23,843 bases of DNA, taken from NCBI GenBank assembly GCA_009885665.1, contig VFKI01000074.1, positions 1-23,843 of the forward strand, read 5' to 3'. Numbering within the stretch: the first letter of the stretch is position 1; every line of letters begins with the position of its first letter. Below, one piece after another: positions 15,376 through 22,131 of this stretch. Source of the stretch: Gammaproteobacteria bacterium (GTDB lineage: Bacteria; Pseudomonadota; Gammaproteobacteria; DSM-16500). A program made the translations under genes and the position numbers. Under the pieces are notes generated by a model. It saw only the letters and a program-made list of their open reading frames with translations. It searched no databases and was not told the origin of the DNA.

Positions 15376-16800
15376 TCAACAATTGTGATTTTTTTCAAGA
15401 AAGTCTGGATGCAACACCGCATCCAGTCTCGCCAGCGTCCGCGCCTTGCCTAATAACACTAACGTGACATCAATTGGCGGCGAAACCGTATCACCCGTCA
15501 CCGCAACACGTAAGGGTTGCGCCACTTTACCCATCTTGACATCCGCCGTCGTCGCCACCTGTTCAATCACCGCATGAATCGCACTTTTTTCCCATTGCGG
15601 TAGCGCAGCGAGCGCGGCGCGCAAATGCGCTAAATGCGGTAACACATCTGCCGTCAGATTTTTTTTCACCGCCGCTGCAGCATACGTCACCGTATCCGTA
15701 TAAAAATAACCACTCTTTTGCACCATTTCTACTAACGTCTTACAACGCTCCGCCTGCGCGTCAATAATATCCACTAAAGCGGGACCATTTTTTACCTCAA
15801 TCCCCACCCGTTCAAAATGCCACGCCAATTCTGCCGCGACTTTGGCACGATCACCCTGTTTCATATAATGCTGATTCAGCCAATCCAATTTTTCAGCATT
15901 AAATGCTGCCGGCGCGCGCTGCAAATGGGCAATTTCAAAATGCTGAATCATTTCTGTGATTGAAAAAATTTCTTGATCACCATGCGACCAACCGAGGCGC
16001 ACCAAACAATTCAACAAAGCTTCCGGTAAATATCCCTCTTCACGAAACTGCATCACACCGACCGCGCCATGGCGCTTTGACAAACGCTTGCCATCTTTAC
16101 CCAAAATCATCGATACATGCGCATAGTGCGGCGGTGACGCACCCAGCGCCCGTAATATATTAATTTGGCGCGGTGTATTGTTGATATGGTCATCACCACG
16201 CACCACATGCGTGATACCCATATCCCAATCATCGATAACAACACCAAAATTATAAGTCGGTATGCCATCCGTCCGTATCAACACCAAATCGTCCAACTCT
16301 TGATTGGCAAACACCAATTGGCCACGCACTAAATCTTCAAACACCACCTCGCCAGACTGTGGATTCGCAAAACGAATGACGTGTGGCGCCGTTGGATCAA
16401 CACCCGTCGGCACCCCCCCCGCGCGGCAACGGCCATCGTAACGTGGCTTTTTTTTGGCGGCCATTTGCGCAGTACGCATTTCATCTAAACGTTCTTTTGA
16501 ACAATAACAACGATACGCATGGCCTGTTGCCAGCAATTGTTCGATGACAGCGCGATAACGCGCGAGGCGGTCCATTTGATAATAAGGCCCTTCATCATAA
16601 TGAAGCCCTAACCAGGTCATCGCATCGAGGATGGCAGCTGTCGATGCTTGAGTCGAGCGCTCCGTATCGGTATCTTCAATTCGTAAAATAAATTTGCCAT
16701 GGGTTTTTCGGGCATACAGCCAGCAATATAGCGCTGTACGCGCACCGCCAATATGTAAGGTGCCGGTTGGGCTGGGGGCAAAACGGGTAACAACGGTCAT
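15376..16800 (-). CDS. gltX: Glutamyl-tRNA synthetase
   Basis: This 474-residue class I synthetase charges tRNA-Glu. The N-terminal TRFAPSPTGTLHIGGARTALY contains the HIGH-type motif HIGG, and LRIEDTDTERS follows. The second signature is KRLSKRHG, the KMSKS equivalent. VVRGDDHINNTPRQI and the helical anticodon-binding domain complete the protein, at the usual length (about 465-475). The reading frame is open upstream to 16983, but those extra 61 residues come from the leader and the repeat element at 16878-17010. The ATG at 16800 puts TRFAPSPTG at the usual place. An ATG at 16815 is a possible alternative. The tRNA-Ala/tRNA-Glu unit follows on the same strand, so partial read-through from gltX into its cognate tRNA is possible. 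Confidence 0.95.
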   Translation of the reverse strand: MTVVTRFAPSPTGTLHIGGARTALYCWLYARKTHGKFILRIEDTDTERSTQASTAAILDAMTWLGLHYDEGPYYQMDRLARYRAVIEQLLATGHAYRCYCSKERLDEMRTAQMAAKKKPRYDGRCRAGGVPTGVDPTAPHVIRFANPQSGEVVFEDLVRGQLVFANQELDDLVLIRTDGIPTYNFGVVIDDWDMGITHVVRGDDHINNTPRQINILRALGASPPHYAHVSMILGKDGKRLSKRHGAVGVMQFREEGYLPEALLNCLVRLGWSHGDQEIFSITEMIQHFEIAHLQRAPAAFNAEKLDWLNQHYMKQGDRAKVAAELAWHFERVGIEVKNGPALVDIIDAQAERCKTLVEMVQKSGYFYTDTVTYAAAAVKKNLTADVLPHLAHLRAALAALPQWEKSAIHAVIEQVATTADVKMGKVAQPLRVAVTGDTVSPPIDVTLVLLGKARTLARLDAVLHPDFLEKNHNC

Positions 16801-16862
16801 AATAGTTCTATCCATAAAAACGTTCGAAGATGACAAGTATAGTAGGATTTCAGGCGCGAATC

Positions 16863-17025
16863 CTCTATCATTGTATGTATTACAAAAGATAGGGTAGAGG
16901 AACTGAGTACGCAGCACACTGCATTGACGAGCGTCAGAGGGGGAGTGAGCGCTCTCCCCCTCTGACAACTCCCCCATCGCCAATATTTACCCTGCTTTAT
17001 GTAGGGAATACTCTATCATTGTATG
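16863..17025. repeat. 15-bp perfect direct repeats flanking element copy C
   Basis: CTCTATCATTGTATG occurs at 16863-16877 and again at 17011-17025, exactly bordering the 133-bp element between them. Such a bracketing direct repeat is what a target-site duplication looks like, though 15 bp is long for one. Confidence 0.8.
16878..17010 (+). repeat. Dispersed palindromic element, copy C (133 bp, best-preserved copy)
   Basis: The ends are TATTACAAAAGATAGGGTA on the left and, read inward from the right, TATTCCCTACATAAAGCAGG. The left block GGAACTGAGTACGCAGCACA matches copies A and B. A perfect 13-bp stem, arms GTCAGAGGGGGAG (16933-16945) and CTCCCCCTCTGAC (16954-16966), has an 8-base loop. A second C-tract CTCCCCCATCGC follows. 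The right end holds a small hairpin CCCTGC-TTTAT-GTAGGG (16991-17006). It lies in the divergent gltX-rodZ gap, so it may affect both promoters. It encodes no protein, so it would depend on an enzyme supplied elsewhere. Confidence 0.85.
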
Positions 17026-17080
17026 CAATCTATATTGTAGTAATCGTAATCCATGCAAACAGACAAAAAGGCGGACGCCC

Positions 17081-17779
17081 ATGACCAGTATCGACCTCAA
17101 AGCAAGCGGTTACGCTACGCTGACGTTTGGCGCACGCTTACGTATAGCGCGCGAACAAAGAAATATGAATTTAGCAGAGGCTGCCGCCAGTCTATGTTTA
17201 CCCACGCACATATTGGAACAATTTGAAATTGAAGATTACGCGCATATTGAACATGCGCCACCGCCCGCTTTTTTACGCGGTTATTTACGCAATTATGCGC
17301 GTCTCTTAGATATTCCGGATGAAGAAACCCATGCTGCACTGGCTGCATCAGGACTCGCCATTGAAACCAGCAACATGCTATCAGCCAGCTTACAAGATGC
17401 CGCATTGCATGCGCCGCGTCGTAACAGTGCCTGGCTGCATTGGTTCACGGGTGCCATCCTCGCTATATTAGTCGTTCTTGTTATTACCTGGTGGAACACC
17501 CATCCACGCAATGAAACGCTGACCATCCCTGAGCCACCGATGCCCGCACAGACAGCGACAGCCGCCACGCCAATCGCACCAACGTCTGCGCCAGCGACAC
17601 ATATCACACCACTCGCCACAACACCAACGCCAGCAACCGTTCCCGCTGGTGTTACGCATAATACCTCTGCGCCGCCGATCACATCGGTCGCCACTACGCC
17701 GCCTGCTAAATCAACAGCTAAGCCGACTGCCCCTACATTTGCGCGTCCAACAGCAGAACCCGATTTGCCAGAAAATTGA
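17081..17779 (+). CDS. rodZ: RodZ-like cell-shape protein, short form without C-terminal domain
   Basis: RodZ links the MreB cytoskeleton to the membrane in rod-shaped bacteria. This 232-residue protein has the cytoplasmic helix-turn-helix domain (about 15-82: FGARLRIAREQRNMNLAEAA, then PPAFLRGYLRNYARLLDIP), which contacts MreB. One membrane helix follows (about 118-138), then a periplasmic tail of about 90 residues rich in Thr, Pro and Ala. The folded periplasmic domain (DUF4115), present in E. coli RodZ (337 residues), is missing. The frame ends at a normal stop with a terminator hairpin 10 bases later, so the short form looks natural rather than broken. The start has AAAGGCGG about seven bases upstream. 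The usual downstream genes ispG and hisS are absent here. Confidence 0.85.
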   Translation: MTSIDLKASGYATLTFGARLRIAREQRNMNLAEAAASLCLPTHILEQFEIEDYAHIEHAPPPAFLRGYLRNYARLLDIPDEETHAALAASGLAIETSNMLSASLQDAALHAPRRNSAWLHWFTGAILAILVVLVITWWNTHPRNETLTIPEPPMPAQTATAATPIAPTSAPATHITPLATTPTPATVPAGVTHNTSAPPITSVATTPPAKSTAKPTAPTFARPTAEPDLPEN

Positions 17780-17788
17780 TGCGATAAT

Positions 17789-17811
17789 CCGACATTCAAA
17801 GGAAATGTCGG
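17789..17811 (+). terminator. Terminator hairpin after rodZ
   Basis: CCGACATT and AATGTCGG form an 8-bp stem with a 7-base loop, followed by TTACTCTTCTGT. It lies exactly between the convergent rodZ and queH ends. The T run is interrupted, so efficiency is uncertain, and it might also slow minus-strand transcription from queH. Confidence 0.6.
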
Positions 17812-18477
17812 TTACTCTTCTGTACCATAATATTTAACACCAATCTTAATGCGCTCACGGTTGTTTTGTTCGCGCCATTTATTCGTATCCCGCAATGAAT
17901 AAGCACAGCCACAATATTCTTGTTGGTAAAAATTTTCGCGCTTAGAAATCTCTATCATGCGCTGCGATCCACCCTCTTTTCGCCAATTGAATGTCCAATA
18001 AGTCATATCAGGGTAATGGCTAGCTGCACGCACGCCGCTATCATTAATTTGTGCCATGTTTTTCCAGCGAGAAATTCCGAGTGAGCTGGTAAAAACATTA
18101 AAGCCATTTTCATGTGCATATAATGCAGTACGCTCAAAACGCATATCAAAACACATGGTGCAGCGAATGCCTCGTTCTGGCGCCATTTCCATGCCTTTAG
18201 CGCGCTCAAACCAAGCGTCTCTATCATAGTCGCCGTCAACAAAAGGGATGTTATGTTGCTCGGCAAAACGGATGTTTTCGTTTTTGCGAATCTCATACTC
18301 TTTGAGTGGATGAATATTGGGATTATAAAAATAAATTGTATAATCAATGCCTGACGCGAGCAAACGCTCCATCACTTCGCCCGAGCAAGGCGCACAGCAA
18401 GAATGGAGTAACAACTTTTTTTCGTCATTCGGCAGCTGTAAGGCTGCGCGAGTAACCGTCATGCTGGATTGTGCCAT
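17812..18477 (-). CDS. queH: Epoxyqueuosine reductase QueH (DUF208 family)
   Basis: This 221-residue enzyme reduces epoxyqueuosine to queuosine at the wobble base of certain tRNAs, doing the same step as the unrelated QueG. The DUF208 cysteines are all present: HSCCAPCSG with C27 and C28, RCTMC with C106 and C109, and the C-terminal YCGC with C189 and C191. The first four are expected to hold the iron-sulfur cluster and the last pair to act in redox, by analogy with studied QueH proteins. YFYNPNIHPLKEYEIRKN and TSSLGISRWKN are family signatures. A few extra residues precede the core (LLLHSCC), so an internal ATG at residue 6 is possible. It sits alone, pointing against rodZ and away from yfgM, where other gammaproteobacteria carry ispG and hisS. 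Confidence 0.93.
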   Translation of the reverse strand: MAQSSMTVTRAALQLPNDEKKLLLHSCCAPCSGEVMERLLASGIDYTIYFYNPNIHPLKEYEIRKNENIRFAEQHNIPFVDGDYDRDAWFERAKGMEMAPERGIRCTMCFDMRFERTALYAHENGFNVFTSSLGISRWKNMAQINDSGVRAASHYPDMTYWTFNWRKEGGSQRMIEISKRENFYQQEYCGCAYSLRDTNKWREQNNRERIKIGVKYYGTEE

Positions 18478-18504
18478 ATCTCACACTTACCCTAAAATAC
18501 ATAG

Positions 18505-18533
18505 TAAATAGCGGTTTTTTTTCTAAATGTCAA
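18505..18533 (-). promoter_or_regulatory. Possible queH promoter
   Basis: On the minus strand a perfect -35 TTGACA (18528-18533) is followed by a 17-base spacer with a run of eight A and a weak -10 TATTTA (18505-18510). Its position before the ATG at 18477 fits. The poor -10 keeps confidence low. Confidence 0.4.
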
Positions 18534-18632
18534 CATTATTAAGCCAAAACGTGTGACAAGCTTAGGTAACAGACACTGTCATATGCTATCAAAATCCGTT
18601 AGAATCGCTCCTTTTACAATTGTATGCTACAA

Positions 18633-18637
18633 GGGAG
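18633..18637 (+). promoter_or_regulatory. Ribosome binding site supporting a TTG start for yfgM
   Basis: GGGAG stands 8 bases before TTG at 18646, which begins the conserved YfgM N terminus. The upstream ATG at 18553 would add 31 residues unlike the family and has no such site. Confidence 0.75.
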
Positions 18638-18645
18638 CGATCGCC

Positions 18646-19284
18646 TTGACCGAATATTTAACGGAAGAAGAACAACTACAGCAATTAAAAGGTTGGCTCA
18701 AACAATATGGGCCTTCCATTATTGCCGGCATTGTCGTGGCCATCGCACTGACCACAGGCTGGCATTATTGGCAGCGCTATCGCGAAGTCCAACTGGCGCA
18801 GGCATCCGCCTTATTTAACACGTTGCTTGCCGATGCCAATCAACATAAAGAAATAGTCGCGGCACGCGATGCACAGCAATTGCAAGACAGCTATCCGCGC
18901 ACACCTTACGCTCAACTCGCCACCTTATACCTTGCGCGTAGTGCCGCCGATAATAAAAAATTTGCCATCGCTGAGCAACAACTTAACTGGGTTCTACATC
19001 ACCACCCTGCAGCACCATTGCAAGCCATTACCCACCTGCGTCTCGCCAAAGTTTTGCTGGCAGATAATAAACCCACTGAAGCACTGAGCCAATTGGATGC
19101 CGTCACTGACAAAAACTTTGCGGGATTAAGCGATGAAATCCGTGGCGATATTCTCGTTGCACAACATGATACCGCGGGTGCACGCATTGCTTATCAGCGT
19201 GCCATGGATGAAATTCCGCAGGTTGGCACAAATGACCCACTACTTCCTTTAAAATACGCTAATCTTGGTTTGGAATCCTTATGA
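18646..19284 (+). CDS. yfgM: YfgM family ancillary SecYEG translocon subunit
   Basis: This protein (212 residues from the TTG start) is anchored in the inner membrane and faces the periplasm. Members associate with SecYEG and the chaperone PpiD and help newly exported proteins. The N terminus TEYLTEEEQLQQLKGWLKQYG is characteristic, followed by one membrane helix (about 24-42) and then tetratricopeptide-like helices through to the end. The length agrees with E. coli YfgM (206). The TTG start is chosen for its ribosome site and the conserved N terminus. The stop overlaps the bamB start by ATGA. The order yfgM-bamB-der is conserved in gammaproteobacteria, but hisS, usually just upstream, is missing. 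Confidence 0.92.
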   Translation: MTEYLTEEEQLQQLKGWLKQYGPSIIAGIVVAIALTTGWHYWQRYREVQLAQASALFNTLLADANQHKEIVAARDAQQLQDSYPRTPYAQLATLYLARSAADNKKFAIAEQQLNWVLHHHPAAPLQAITHLRLAKVLLADNKPTEALSQLDAVTDKNFAGLSDEIRGDILVAQHDTAGARIAYQRAMDEIPQVGTNDPLLPLKYANLGLESL

Positions 19285-20435
19285 AAAAAAATCTTTACCG
19301 CCTCATCACTTTTTCCACGCTGACACTGACCTTGTCTGCTTGTTCATTTTTCGATAAAGACAATACCCCGACACCCGCCCCCCTCGTTAATTTCACACCG
19401 ACGGCGAGCTTGCATGCGGTATGGCATACGCGTGCGGGCGCGGGTACCGGTGGCGATTTTGTCCGCCTCTCTCCCGCTTTTGCGAATAACACCTTATTCA
19501 CCAGCAGTAGTAATGGCACCCTGACAGCCGTTGATGCGGCCACCGGTCACATACGCTGGCAAAAACAAACTGACCTCACCTTAACGAGTGGTGTCGCTGC
19601 AAATAAAACTGAAGTTTTTGTGGGCAGCCAGAATGGCACGCTGGTCGCGCTCGATCAAACAACGGGCAAATTACTGTGGCAAGCACGTGCCAATAGTGAA
19701 ATTCTCGCCACCCCTGCAGCAAATGATAACACCGTATTAGTCAAATCCATTGATGGCAGCCTTGCTGCATTTAGCGCAAGCGGCGGCCAGCCCGAGTGGA
19801 CGGAAAATGAGCGCGTGCCTGATCTCATCTTGCGTGGCGACAGCGCGGTACGTATCACCAACGATGCAGGTTTCGCTGGTTTTGCCAGCGGCACGTTTGC
19901 CCGTTTCAATTTACACACTGGCCATGCCACTTGGTCAACTGCCGTCACGCAACCGAGCGGCATTTTTCCGATTCAACGCATGATTGATATCGATGCGGAT
20001 CCGATTGTGGTTGGCAACCATGTGTATGTCACCACTTGGCAGGGTCGCATTGCGTCTATTAATGCCGGCAATGGTAATATTTTGTGGTCACACGCCATGT
20101 CATCATTTGCGGGGATTGCGCTCAGCGATAATGCGCTATACGCTGCTGCCGCCGACAGTCATCTATATGCCTTCAACGCCGTTTCCGGCAAAGTGACCTG
20201 GCAACAAAATGCCTTATATGCACGCACCATCACCGGCCCTGCCGTATGTGGCAATTATGTCGTTGTAGGGGATGCCGAAGGTTGGTTGCATGTATTAAAC
20301 CGTGAAAATGGTCAGTTTGCTGCGCGTGTACAAGCGGGCAGCGCATCTGGCATTTACGCCGCGCCCATTGTCAATGGTCGCACGATTTATACCTATGCTA
20401 ATAATGGCGAGTTATCTGCTTGGACCTTAAATTAA
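19281..20435 (+). CDS. bamB: Outer-membrane assembly lipoprotein BamB
   Basis: This 384-residue lipoprotein of the BAM complex helps insert beta-barrel proteins into the outer membrane. The signal peptide ends in the lipobox LSAC with the lipidated cysteine at 21. The mature part is an eight-bladed beta-propeller; repeated blade motifs such as LTAVDAATGHIRWQ, LVALDQTTGKLLWQ, IASINAGNGNILW and LYAFNAVSGKVTWQ are plain. The length is close to E. coli BamB (392). Translation is coupled to yfgM (ATGA overlap), and der starts one base after the stop, so all three form one operon. Lnt and the lipoprotein LptE are encoded in the same window. Confidence 0.95.
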   Translation: MKKNLYRLITFSTLTLTLSACSFFDKDNTPTPAPLVNFTPTASLHAVWHTRAGAGTGGDFVRLSPAFANNTLFTSSSNGTLTAVDAATGHIRWQKQTDLTLTSGVAANKTEVFVGSQNGTLVALDQTTGKLLWQARANSEILATPAANDNTVLVKSIDGSLAAFSASGGQPEWTENERVPDLILRGDSAVRITNDAGFAGFASGTFARFNLHTGHATWSTAVTQPSGIFPIQRMIDIDADPIVVGNHVYVTTWQGRIASINAGNGNILWSHAMSSFAGIALSDNALYAAAADSHLYAFNAVSGKVTWQQNALYARTITGPAVCGNYVVVGDAEGWLHVLNRENGQFAARVQAGSASGIYAAPIVNGRTIYTYANNGELSAWTLN

Positions 20436-20436
20436 T

Positions 20437-21825
20437 ATGCTACCTGCTATCGCCTTAGTTGGCAGACCGAATGTTGGCAAATCGACCTTATTCAATTGCC
20501 TGACGCGCTCACGTCAGGCATTGGTTTCAGACTTTGCCGGCATGACGCGTGATCGCCAATATGCGGAAGGTGATTTCGAAGGTTTCCGTTTTATTGCTAT
20601 CGACACCGGCGGACTCACTGATGAGAAAGAAGGTCTCGATCATTTAACGGCAGAGCAATCGCACCACGCTATACAAGAAGCGGATATTGTCATTTTTGTG
20701 GTGGATGCGCGCAGCGGGCTCACTGCGGCGGATCAAATAATTGCACGTGATTTACGCAGCTGTCATAAGCCGATTTTTTTAACGGTCAATAAAGCCGAAG
20801 ACATGGAAGAAACTTCGGCGCTGGCAGACTTTTTTGCCTTAGGTTTTAAAGAAGTGCATGCGGTTTCTGCTGCACACAATCGCGGCATGGATGATTTAGT
20901 TGCCGCATTGCGCAACGCGCTGCCAGCGCCTGAAGTGACACCTGAAACACTTGAAGATAACACCATTCGTCTCGCGATTATTGGCCGTCCCAATGTCGGC
21001 AAATCGACACTGACCAACCGTATTCTAGGCGAAGAACGCGTGGTTGTTTCAGACGTGCCGGGCACCACGCGCGACAGTATTTATATTCCGTTACAGCGCG
21101 CCGGACAAGCCTACACTTTAATCGATACTGCTGGCGTGCGCCGTAAAGGCCGCGTCTTCGAAGCAACTGAAAAATTTTCCGTGGTAAAAACATTACAAGC
21201 GATTGACGCTGCACAAGTGATTTTAATGGTGATGGATGCACGTGAGGGTGTGACGGAGCAAGACTTACGTTTGCTTGGCTTTATATTAGAAAATGGTAAA
21301 GCCTTGGTGCTGGCACTCAATAAATGGGATGATATGAGTGAAGATCAAAAAAATCATGCACGCATGACACTAGATCGCCGCTTAGATTTCATTCCTTATG
21401 TGCGCACGCATTTTATTTCAGCCTTACATGGCACCGGCGTTGGCAGTGTCTTTAAATCTGTGATTGAAGCGTATACTTCTGCGGGATATCAACTAACAGC
21501 AGGCAAGCTAAATAAAATTTTACAAGAAGCAGTGGAAAAGCATGCGCCGCCGATGGTGGCGGGTCGCCGCATTAAATTACGTTACGCACATTCGGGTGGC
21601 AATTTCCCGCCGTGCATTGTCATTCATGGCAATCAACTTGACCATTTACCGGATGCGTATAAACGCTATTTAGCCAATACTTTCCAAGGGAAACTAAAGT
21701 TAATGGGCACGCCTGTGCGCATTGACACCAAGAATAGCAAAAACCCTTTCAGTGATCGCAAAAATATTTTAACGGACAGCCAACAGAAAAAGAAAAAACG
21801 TTTGATGCGGCATGTAAAAAGGTGA
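20437..21825 (+). CDS. der: Ribosome-assembly GTPase Der (EngA)
   Basis: This 462-residue GTPase has two tandem G domains and helps assemble the 50S subunit. The first P-loop is GRPNVGKS at 9-16 and the second is the same sequence at 183-190. Each is followed by its own switch region (MTRDRQY; TTRDSIY), DTGG or DTAG, and NKAE or NKWD specificity motif. In the first domain NKAE replaces the usual NKxD, so its guanine-recognition aspartate appears as glutamate. A C-terminal KH-like domain (about 360-440) ends in a lysine-rich tail. The length is normal (about 450-490). It is the last gene of the yfgM-bamB-der unit. The region after it is non-coding, and I found no convincing terminator hairpin. 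Confidence 0.96.
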   Translation: MLPAIALVGRPNVGKSTLFNCLTRSRQALVSDFAGMTRDRQYAEGDFEGFRFIAIDTGGLTDEKEGLDHLTAEQSHHAIQEADIVIFVVDARSGLTAADQIIARDLRSCHKPIFLTVNKAEDMEETSALADFFALGFKEVHAVSAAHNRGMDDLVAALRNALPAPEVTPETLEDNTIRLAIIGRPNVGKSTLTNRILGEERVVVSDVPGTTRDSIYIPLQRAGQAYTLIDTAGVRRKGRVFEATEKFSVVKTLQAIDAAQVILMVMDAREGVTEQDLRLLGFILENGKALVLALNKWDDMSEDQKNHARMTLDRRLDFIPYVRTHFISALHGTGVGSVFKSVIEAYTSAGYQLTAGKLNKILQEAVEKHAPPMVAGRRIKLRYAHSGGNFPPCIVIHGNQLDHLPDAYKRYLANTFQGKLKLMGTPVRIDTKNSKNPFSDRKNILTDSQQKKKKRLMRHVKR

Positions 21826-22131
21826 TTTAAAAGCGCTTTGAATGATTTGAATTTGAATGATTTAAAACAAGGTACGCTCGTTGGATTTTTTTTAAAATAC
21901 ATAAAATAAATATGGCAAAGCAGACATGACCGAAGGCCTGAATGTATAAGTGGACGTCTCAGTTGTGCTTCAGGCTTCCGCAAACTTGGCATGCGCACCG
22001 CGCAACGGTCTGACTTCCTCAGGCTAGATTGTAGGGCTTCGATTCAATGCCTGCCTTGCCTTACCCATTATACGCATCATCAAGTTTAATTCAAGTAAAG
22101 ACTTTGGTGCGGAATATCGGACGTATCGCGA
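21826..22131. other. Non-coding gap between convergent der and the sugar phosphotransferase gene
   Basis: No credible gene lies in these 306 bases. Seen here: a direct repeat TTGAATGATTT at 21838-21848 and 21853-21863; a run of eight T near 21886-21894 without a good stem before it; and an inverted repeat GAAGGCCTGAA (21932-21942) with TTCAGGCTTC (21969-21978), a 10-bp stem with one bulged G and a 26-base loop. No T run follows that stem. It could hold a small RNA or decayed sequence; nothing decides between these. Confidence 0.4.

Noticed and set aside
16801..16983. Longer gltX reading frame starting at 16983
   Set aside because: The extra 61 residues are translated from the leader and the repeat element; the family N terminus TRFAPSPTG starts at 16800.
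17293..17799. 168-codon minus-strand frame rich in Gly, Val and Ala
   Set aside because: It is antisense to rodZ and arises from the low-complexity Thr/Pro/Ala tail.
18553..18645. ATG start for yfgM at 18553
   Set aside because: It adds 31 residues unlike the family; the TTG at 18646 has a good ribosome site and begins the conserved N terminus.
22025..22065. tRNA-like T-arm (TTCGATTC) in the gap after der
   Set aside because: The bases on each side do not pair as a T stem, and no acceptor or anticodon arm fits.
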